A DNA stretch of 35,788 nt, from NCBI GenBank assembly GCA_040757205.1, contig JBFLXL010000014.1:1-35788 (forward strand), in the 5' to 3' direction. Numbering within the stretch: position 1 is the first letter of the stretch; every line of letters begins with the position of its first letter. This document shows, piece after piece, positions 23,545 to 29,984 of the stretch. The DNA is from Bacillota bacterium (lineage in GTDB: Bacteria; Bacillota; Desulfotomaculia; Desulfotomaculales; Desulforudaceae). The translations under genes and the position numbers were made by a program. The notes below the pieces were generated by a model. The model did not search any database and was not told the origin of the DNA. It saw nothing but the letters and a program-made list of their open reading frames with translations.

Positions 23545-23610
23545 GCGACCGCCGGTCACATGGTCTATTTCCTCTAAGGAGCGATCTCCGGTCACATGGT
23601 ATATTTCCTC
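23545..23610 (-). repeat. 36-base tandem duplication spanning a stop codon
   Basis: Unit one (23545-23580) and unit two (23581-23610, partial) share CCGGTCACATGGT and TATTTCCTC, with 22 of 23 core positions identical. The right copy contains the end of the gene at 23592 (YTM then TGA); the left copy is a non-coding echo of that gene end. Confidence 0.75.
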
Positions 23611-24593
23611 AAGTACCGGAAAAAGGCCGCCTCACAGGCCGCGTAGTCGAGGCCCCGCACGTGTGCCAGGAGCCGCAACTCCTCCGTCAGGTGCGGGTAC
23701 GCCAGGCGCACGGTCGGCACCTTTTCCTTCTTGCTCAAGAGGGCGGTATAGACAATGGCGCGCGCAGCCAGCAGTTCCTCCCCCGCCCTGCTGGTCGGGA
23801 TCCGGAAAACGGCGCGCAGTGTCAGGACGTCTCCGGGCGAATATAGCTGGCGCGGCGCCCGCGGCCCGGCGATCTCGTCCAGGGCCGCCTTCAAAAGGTA
23901 GCGCGGGCGGACCTGGACAGGGGCGTTAGGGTCGGGGTCCCCCACTCCCGCCGCCAACTGCTGCCGCAAGAAGATAAAGAACGCCAGGTGAATGTATCCG
24001 GCCTCCACGTAAACCTTTCCCCGAAAGGCGCCCGACCGCACCGCGTCGGCCACCGCCTCCGCCCGCAAACGCGCCCGCAGCCGCAGTCTGGCTGCGTCCG
24101 CGTGGGCAAACTCCCGGCAGGCCGCCACTGCGGTCCCGAAGTCCCCGCCCCCGATTTTCCGGTAGAAATTCATGAGCGCGGCGGTGGCGTGCGCCTCCGC
24201 CAGGTAGACTTCCCCCACCTCCGGCATCTCCCGGATCCGCTCCGGCCCGACGCCCTGGTTGTCCAGGAGGTCGTAAATCCGCTCCATACGCTCCAGGTAG
24301 GGCTCCACCTGCTCGATGCGCTGGCCGGCTCCGTATAGGCGCTGCAGGAGCAGGCACGTGTGTCGGGTGAACTCCGGAAAGGCCGGCACCATCTCTTCAA
24401 CGTAGGCCTCGACCCCCATCCGCCCCGCCAGCATCTCCCGGAACACCGGGTCCGGCGGCTCTTCCAGGATGATAAGGTTATGCGTCTCCATCTCCCGGGC
24501 TATGTGCTCCAGAGCCTCCACCCGGTGGGGCGAAAACCCGATGGTAATCAATAGCCGTCTCCCCTGCCCTGTCAAGTATCCGCCCCCGGTCAT
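23592..24593 (-). CDS. Conserved hypothetical protein
   Basis: This 333-residue protein is not recognised with confidence. It has no signal peptide and no clear membrane helix. LITIGFSPHRVEALEHI at the N-terminus is followed by LIILEEPPDPVF and later IEQVEPYLERM. The paired Glu-Pro motifs recall the TraB/ChaN/erythromycin-esterase superfamily, where acidic and histidine residues sit in similar contexts, but this is only a faint resemblance. The C-terminal half is helical and rich in Ala, Arg and Leu. The ATG start has AGGA about 7 bases upstream. A promoter candidate precedes it. The gene end is duplicated downstream (23545-23610). Confidence 0.65.
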   Translation of the reverse strand: MTGGGYLTGQGRRLLITIGFSPHRVEALEHIAREMETHNLIILEEPPDPVFREMLAGRMGVEAYVEEMVPAFPEFTRHTCLLLQRLYGAGQRIEQVEPYLERMERIYDLLDNQGVGPERIREMPEVGEVYLAEAHATAALMNFYRKIGGGDFGTAVAACREFAHADAARLRLRARLRAEAVADAVRSGAFRGKVYVEAGYIHLAFFIFLRQQLAAGVGDPDPNAPVQVRPRYLLKAALDEIAGPRAPRQLYSPGDVLTLRAVFRIPTSRAGEELLAARAIVYTALLSKKEKVPTVRLAYPHLTEELRLLAHVRGLDYAACEAAFFRYLRKYTM

Positions 24594-24664
24594 GCGTCAG
24601 TCCTGCCCCGGTCGGGACCTGAGGGCCGCATTCCTGAAAGCCTGATTTGCCGGAAGGTAACCCC

Positions 24665-24694
24665 ATGCTAACCGACACCCTCTTCCCAGGTCAA
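24665..24694 (-). promoter_or_regulatory. Candidate promoter for the gene at 23592-24593
   Basis: On the minus strand TTGACC (24694-24689), 18 bases, TAGCAT (24670-24665). The boxes match the consensus at 5/6 and 4/6. The predicted leader is about 65 bases. Confidence 0.35.
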
Positions 24695-24737
24695 TACAAC
24701 CTTGCATGACGGCCTGGTTCCATCCCAGCCGGCATGC

Positions 24738-24753
24738 CTTGCATAGATGCAAG
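24738..24753. promoter_or_regulatory. Palindrome upstream of the hsp20 promoter
   Basis: CTTGCAT-AG-ATGCAAG is a perfect inverted repeat with 7-base arms, 37 bases before the hsp20 -35 box. A further CTTGCAT half lies near 24702. It does not match CIRCE. It could be an operator for hsp20 or for the divergent gene. Confidence 0.35.
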
Positions 24754-24790
24754 CCGAGTACAAAATATGAGTCTGGGCCCATCCTCCCTC

Positions 24791-24819
24791 TTGATTTCGG
24801 GTACGGGGAATTTTATCAT
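24791..24819 (+). promoter_or_regulatory. hsp20 promoter
   Basis: TTGATT (24791-24796), 17 bases, TATCAT (24814-24819). This is a good housekeeping-sigma promoter placed about 30 bases before the hsp20 start, giving a leader of roughly 25 bases with GGAGGTG. Confidence 0.6.
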
Positions 24820-24849
24820 CTAGGTAAAAGAGCATTGGAGGTGTTCACA

Positions 24850-25272
24850 GTGCGTAAGGAGTTGTCACCGTTTGACGGGTTTGAGCTGTTGATCAGAAAG
24901 CCGGTGAAGAGTCTTTTCCGCCTTTTGGATGAGCCCTTTGAGGACGACGCAAAATCCGCAGTGGACGTGTACGAGGAAGGCAACGACGTGGTGGTCAAGG
25001 CCGACCTGCCCGGGTTCAAGAAGGAAGAGATCCGTATTCAGCTTGAAGACAACACCCTCTCGCTGGAGGCGAAGCGCGAACAGGAGGAGGAAGTGAGCGA
25101 AAGGAACTACCACCGTAAGGAGCGCCGCGAGGTTTATGTCAGAAAGGCGATCACCTTGCCAGCCGAAGTGGACCGGGAGAGGGCGGGCGCCAAACTGGAG
25201 GACGGCGTCCTGGTGATCCGCCTGCCGAAGACCGGGCCGGCCAAAGCGGAAACGACAATTAACATCGAGTGA
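24850..25272 (+). CDS. Small heat-shock protein, Hsp20/alpha-crystallin family
   Basis: This 140-residue ATP-independent chaperone binds unfolding proteins. The alpha-crystallin domain runs from about residue 38 to 130: AVDVYEEGNDVVVKADLPGFKKEEI, LSLEAKREQEEE, the NYHRKERREVYVRKAITLPAEVD segment, and AKLEDGVLVIRLPK. A C-terminal INIE resembles the IxI anchoring motif. The start is GTG at 24850 with GGAGGTG 6 bases upstream; a longer N-terminal extension would run through the promoter and is rejected. The gene appears monocistronic, with its own promoter and a terminator at 25366-25395. Confidence 0.93.
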   Translation: MRKELSPFDGFELLIRKPVKSLFRLLDEPFEDDAKSAVDVYEEGNDVVVKADLPGFKKEEIRIQLEDNTLSLEAKREQEEEVSERNYHRKERREVYVRKAITLPAEVDRERAGAKLEDGVLVIRLPKTGPAKAETTINIE

Positions 25273-25365
25273 GACAACCGTCCCGAGCGAGCTATGGTAA
25301 AACTGATGCTGTTCAGGATTTCGGCCAGGTTACCGCTTCTAAATCTAAAGGCAAGAAATAACGGC

Positions 25366-25395
25366 AAGGGGGGCGCATCAGAGGGCGCTCCCCTT
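25366..25395 (+). terminator. Terminator between hsp20 and mdh
   Basis: AAGGGGGGCGC (25366-25376) and GCGCTCCCCTT (25385-25395) pair over 11 positions with one G-U, loop of 8, followed by TTCCCC. It lies between convergent hsp20 and mdh and could serve both, though the U-run is short. Confidence 0.55.
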
Positions 25396-25433
25396 TTCCC
25401 CGTTATGATTCCGAAAATCAGGTGGGCGGGCGC

Positions 25434-26381
<948 letters not shown>

Positions 26382-26597
26382 CTATGCACTGCCGCTTCCC
26401 TTATTTCGTGACGCCCGCAGACCGGTTCGACCGCCCCGCCGCCCCCGAAAGGCTCCAGCCGCTGGTTCCCCGCTGCCGGTCCGGAGATTCACCCGCCCGG
26501 CAGGGCATAAAGCGGGCGACGAGGGCTTGTGCGGCCCCAGAGCCGCCGGAGCCCCCTGGGTGCGCGGCGAATCAGGCCGTGCGTCCCTATTGCGTTC

Positions 26598-27368
26598 CTA
26601 TGCGGTCTCGGCCGCCTCGGCCTCGCGCTCGGCCTTCTCCTGCGCTTTGGCCTTGCGCTTCTCCACCATCCCGACAATTAGGATGGACAACTCGAACAAG
26701 CCGTACATCGGCGTGGCCAGCAACAGACAGGTCAACAGGTCGGCCGGGGTAAGCACCGCCGAAATGACGACGATGACCAGCAGGGCGTGCTTGCGGATCT
26801 TGACCATAAACGCCCTGGTGATCACCCCGAGCTTGGCCAGCAGGTAGGCCGCCAAAGGCAATTCGGCCACCAGGCCGAACGGCAGGGTGAATCTGATGGT
26901 GAAGGACACGTAATTGGCCAGCGTAAGCGTGGGGATCAGCTCTTCCCCGGCGAACTGGAGCAGGAACTGCACGCCCAGGCGGAACACCACGAAGAAGGAA
27001 AAGGCGATGCCGCTGATAAACGCCAGGTAAGACAGGACCACAAAAATGGTAAAGTACTTCCGCTCGTCCCGTTTGAGCGCCGGCAGAATGAAACTCCAGA
27101 CCTGCCACAGGATGACGGGCAGCGCGGCCAGGAAACCCAAATAGATGGACATCCGGAAATAGGTCATCATCGGCTCGGTGACGTTGAGGAACTGCAAGTC
27201 GTAACCGAGACTGGCGACCGGTTCCTTGACGATCCCCAGGAAGAACTCCCGGGCGAAGAAGAAACCGATGGCGCACACCACCACGGCGATCACCGATACG
27301 ACCAAGGCGCGCCGCAGTTCGTGCAGGTGTTCGACCACGCTCAGTTCCTTATCGCCGATGTCTGCCAA
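26598..27368 (-). CDS. tatC: Sec-independent protein translocase TatC
   Basis: This 256-residue core receptor of the twin-arginine pathway recognises RR signal peptides and recruits TatA. Six transmembrane helices are visible. Motifs include the N-terminal VEHLHELRRAL, the FLNVTEPMMTYFRMSIYLGFLAALPVILWQVWSFILPAL loop and helix, and the later FGLVAELPLAAYLLAKLG. The charged Lys/Glu/Ala tail is longer than usual. It starts with TTG at 27368, GGAGGG 7 bases upstream. A hairpin separates it from the preceding tatA. No tatB gene is present, as is usual in Firmicutes. Confidence 0.93.
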   Translation of the reverse strand: MADIGDKELSVVEHLHELRRALVVSVIAVVVCAIGFFFAREFFLGIVKEPVASLGYDLQFLNVTEPMMTYFRMSIYLGFLAALPVILWQVWSFILPALKRDERKYFTIFVVLSYLAFISGIAFSFFVVFRLGVQFLLQFAGEELIPTLTLANYVSFTIRFTLPFGLVAELPLAAYLLAKLGVITRAFMVKIRKHALLVIVVISAVLTPADLLTCLLLATPMYGLFELSILIVGMVEKRKAKAQEKAEREAEAAETA

Positions 27369-27391
27369 CTGATGTCCCTCCAGTCAAACAA

Positions 27392-27428
27392 CAACCCCCA
27401 GGGAGCGTCTCCTTAATCCCAGGGGTTG
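27392..27428 (-). promoter_or_regulatory. Hairpin between tatA and tatC
   Basis: On the minus strand CAACCCC, T, GGGA pairs with TCCC, TG, GGGGTTG: 11 base pairs with a small internal loop, followed by TTGTTTGA. It may act as an attenuator and limit tatC expression relative to tatA. Confidence 0.6.
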
Positions 27429-27454
27429 AGGAAAGATGCCGTAGACCGGAATGC

Positions 27455-27706
27455 TTAGCTCTGCGCCGACTTCGGCGGTTCTTCCTCCTTGGCGACTTCC
27501 AGGGTTCGCTTCACGTCGTACACGTCTTCTTTAACTTCCTTGACGCTGTCGGTAACGTCCGCAAAGGTCTCCCGCGACGAATTCCGGAACTCGCGGATCG
27601 TCTTGCCCAGTGATTTGCCGACGTCGGGCAGCTTGCCGGGCCCAAAGACAATAAGGGCCACCACCAGGATCAGGATGAGTTCGGGTATGCCGATGTTTGG
27701 AAGCAT
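27455..27706 (-). CDS. tatA: TatA/E-family twin-arginine translocase subunit (copy 1)
   Basis: This 83-residue pore-forming subunit has one N-terminal transmembrane helix, [15 protein letters not shown], then the FGPGKLP hinge, an amphipathic helix ([17 protein letters not shown]) and a charged tail. It starts with ATG at 27706 behind GAGGGAG. It is the tatA copy nearest tatC and probably its main partner. The first residues LPNIGIPE are identical to those of the two following paralogues. Confidence 0.92.
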   Translation of the reverse strand: MLPNIGIPELILILVVALIVFGPGKLPDVGKSLGKTIREFRNSSRETFADVTDSVKEVKEDVYDVKRTLEVAKEEEPPKSAQS

Positions 27707-27820
27707 TCTCCCTCAGCCCCTCTTTTCGCATTAATTGCGGCCACAGTCTTGGTATTTCGCCGCGCAAGAGAGAATTCCTGCTTACGCTACTCTCCCCGCC
27801 TGGCTTTTCCGACAGTGCCG

Positions 27821-27845
27821 GCGGATCCGGTTTCCCGGAGTCCGC
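27821..27845 (-). promoter_or_regulatory. Hairpin after the second tatA gene
   Basis: GCGGA, T, CCGG, a 4-base loop, CCGG, AG, TCCGC: nine base pairs with a small internal bulge, located 9 bases past the end of the tatA copy at 27854. There is no U-run, so mRNA stabilisation or partial attenuation is likelier than full termination. Confidence 0.45.
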
Positions 27846-27853
27846 AACCGGCT

Positions 27854-28108
27854 TTAACTCTTGGCTGATTCGGACGGCTCCTCCGGCTTGGGCGCTTCCG
27901 CCGCCTGTCGGCCGTCCCCCGTCGGCAACTGCTTTTTCACCTCCACGGCTTCCTGCACTTCGCCGGGCTCCGTACGGGTGGATTTGCGGAACTCCTTGAT
28001 GGTCTTCCCTAACGACTTGCCCACCTCGGGAAGCTTCCCGGGACCGAAAATAATCAGGGCCACTACCAGGATCAGGATCATTTCGGGTATGCCGATATTC
28101 GGAAGCAA
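27854..28108 (-). CDS. tatA: TatA/E-family twin-arginine translocase subunit (copy 2)
   Basis: This 84-residue TatA-family protein has the same plan: [42 protein letters not shown], then an acidic/proline tail. It starts with TTG at 28108 behind AAGGTGG at 7 bases. The membrane and hinge region is nearly identical to copy 1, pointing to recent tandem duplication, while the tails have diverged. Confidence 0.92.
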   Translation of the reverse strand: MLPNIGIPEMILILVVALIIFGPGKLPEVGKSLGKTIKEFRKSTRTEPGEVQEAVEVKKQLPTGDGRQAAEAPKPEEPSESAKS

Positions 28109-28363
28109 CAGCCATCCACCTTTCTTACGCTAAAATGGTCAGTGCCTAAGATTTCGCCTTGCACCGGCCTTCTCCTGCACCGGCCGGCCGAAAACGAGGA
28201 CACTCTTTAAGAACACAACCGGTCCGCCGGTCAACCGGCGCCTAAGTACTACATTTCATAAGTACAATAACGAATTGTTCGGCGGCATAACGTTTTGGGA
28301 AACGACAGCTTGGCAGCCGACTACCAAAAAACAATACGTCACCTTAATTGCGTTTTGGAGTAC
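28109..28363. other. Spacer between tatA copies 2 and 3
   Basis: This 255-base spacer is partly AT-rich, with no gene recognised. TGCACCGGCC occurs twice near 28162-28185, and AAGTAC recurs around 28241-28265. A promoter for the two downstream tatA genes could lie here, but no good pair of boxes was found. Confidence 0.4.
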
Positions 28364-28723
28364 TCAAGGAAGCCTTCTTCGCCAGCGCCAGATCTTCCAG
28401 ACGAGTTGGAACACCCGGAACACGCCGGTAAAAACCCCGCGCCGCGCCGGGTCGGCCACGTAATCGCCGCCGGGCTCGGGGGCCGCCGCCCGCGGACGGC
28501 CCGCAGGCACTGCGGCCGCCTGTTCGCGCTCGGCTTTCTCCCGTTCCTCCCGCAGCTCTCTGCGGCTCTTGGGCGGGGGGAGCCCTTGGTGCGCTTCCTT
28601 CCGGTACTCCTTCACCGTCCGCCCGAGCGTCTTCCCCAGTTCGGGCAGCTTGCCCGGTCCGAGGATCACCACGATCACCGCCAGGATCAGGATCAATTCC
28701 GGGATGCCGATGTTCGGAAGCAA
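28364..28723 (-). CDS. tatA: TatA/E-family twin-arginine translocase subunit (copy 3, long form)
   Basis: This 119-residue TatA-family protein has [43 protein letters not shown], followed by a long Glu/Arg-rich charged region. A second hydrophobic/aromatic C-terminal segment (GVFTGVFRVFQLVWKIWRWRRRLP) is unusual for TatA. The start is TTG at 28723 with GGAGAGG 8 bases upstream, matching the N-termini of copies 1 and 2. The hinge reads LGPGKLP instead of FGPGKLP. It could play a TatB-like or specialised role, but this is inference. Confidence 0.88.
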   Translation of the reverse strand: MLPNIGIPELILILAVIVVILGPGKLPELGKTLGRTVKEYRKEAHQGLPPPKSRRELREEREKAEREQAAAVPAGRPRAAAPEPGGDYVADPARRGVFTGVFRVFQLVWKIWRWRRRLP

Positions 28724-28817
28724 GGCTTCTTCCTCTCCTCCCCGGGTCGGCCGCCGCAGCAAGCGCCGCATGGTTTACCTGATTCGCCGGCCCCGGCCGC
28801 AAACCCTCTCACGGCCG

Positions 28818-29930
28818 TCAGTTTCCGAACGACACCCCGATCTGGCGAGCCATGCGCACCATGTCGCTGCCCAGCGGGACGCGCCGCATCTCACCTACCG
28901 CCTCCACCAGCGGCACCGAGGCGATGTGCGGGGTACGCAGGCAGACCATCTCTCCAAACCGGCCCTCCATCGCCAGGTTCACGGCCGCTGCCCCGAGGCG
29001 GCTGCCCAATATCCGGTCGAACGGCGTGGGCGACCCGCCCCGCTGCAGGTGTCCGAGGACGGTCACCCTGGTTTCGATGCCGGTGATTTTTTCGATCTGT
29101 TCCCCGGCCTCGTTTCCGATGCCCCCCAGCCGGATTTTCTCGAAGCTGTCTGCAACCACTTTCCTGACCACCATTTCCCCGCCGATCGGCCGCGCGCCCT
29201 CGGCCACGACGACGATCGAAAACTGCTTGCCGGCCGCGCTCCGTTCCTTGATCTTGTCGCACACCTTGCGGATGTCGAAGGGGATTTCGGGAATCAGGAT
29301 GATGTCGGCCCCGCCGGCTATGCCCGCCTGCAGGGCGATCCAGCCGGCGTAGCGGCCCATGACCTCCAGCACCATGATCCGGTAGTGCGACTCGGCCGTG
29401 GTGTGCAGCTTGTCGAGCGCCTCGGTGGCCGTCCTGAGGGCGGTGTCGAAACCGAAGGTCTGGTCGGTGGCGGACAGGTCGTTGTCGATGGTCTTCGGGA
29501 CGCCGACCACCGGGACGGCGTACCTCTCCCAAAGCTGAGAAGCGATCTTCAGGCTGCCGTCGCCGCCGATCACGATCAAGGCCTCAATGGCGTGTTTCGC
29601 CAGCGTCTCCAGTACCCGGGCGGAAACGTCGCGGAACTCCGCCTCCCCGTTTTCCAGCCGGACCGGATAGTGAAAGGGGTTGTCCCGGTTGGTGGTCCCG
29701 AGAATGGTTCCGCCCCGGGGCAAAATGCCCATGACTTCTTTGGCGGTCAGCTTCCGGGTGCGGTCTTCGATCAAGCCGCCGAAACCCTGCTCAATACCGA
29801 CCACCCGGAGGCCGTAGTGGTTTACGGCCACCTTGACGGCGGCACGGATCACCGCATTGATCCCCGGAGCGTCTCCCCCCCCGGTCAGGATGCCGATCTT
29901 CTTGATGCCCTTCTTGCGCCCGGCGTACAA
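28818..29930 (-). CDS. pfkA: 6-phosphofructokinase, group III type
   Basis: This protein phosphorylates fructose 6-phosphate in glycolysis. It has 370 residues, longer than the 320-residue E. coli PfkA. Motifs are ILTGGGDAPGINAVIR (14-29), IGGDGS (121-126), PKTIDNDL with catalytic Asp149 (145-152), and LEVMGRYAGWIA. Gly at the GGDG position favours ATP as donor, while Lys in PKTIDND is the pyrophosphate-type residue; this mixture marks group III enzymes, most of which use ATP. The start is TTG at 29930 with GGAGG 7 bases upstream. It lies between UPF0182 and tatA copy 3 on the same strand. Confidence 0.92.
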   Translation of the reverse strand: MYAGRKKGIKKIGILTGGGDAPGINAVIRAAVKVAVNHYGLRVVGIEQGFGGLIEDRTRKLTAKEVMGILPRGGTILGTTNRDNPFHYPVRLENGEAEFRDVSARVLETLAKHAIEALIVIGGDGSLKIASQLWERYAVPVVGVPKTIDNDLSATDQTFGFDTALRTATEALDKLHTTAESHYRIMVLEVMGRYAGWIALQAGIAGGADIILIPEIPFDIRKVCDKIKERSAAGKQFSIVVVAEGARPIGGEMVVRKVVADSFEKIRLGGIGNEAGEQIEKITGIETRVTVLGHLQRGGSPTPFDRILGSRLGAAAVNLAMEGRFGEMVCLRTPHIASVPLVEAVGEMRRVPLGSDMVRMARQIGVSFGN

Positions 29931-29984
29931 CTTTATCCCTCCCGCTTGCTTCCGGTCCGGCAAGTGCCGTTACTCGCCTGGTTC

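Noticed and set aside
24706-24849. N-terminal extension of the Hsp20 protein
   Set aside because: It would translate through a good promoter and the palindrome. The GTG at 24850 has an ideal GGAGGTG site and gives the normal family length.
28162-28185. TGCACCGGCC direct repeat as a CRISPR or operator array
   Set aside because: Only two short copies with no regular spacers; too short to support either reading.
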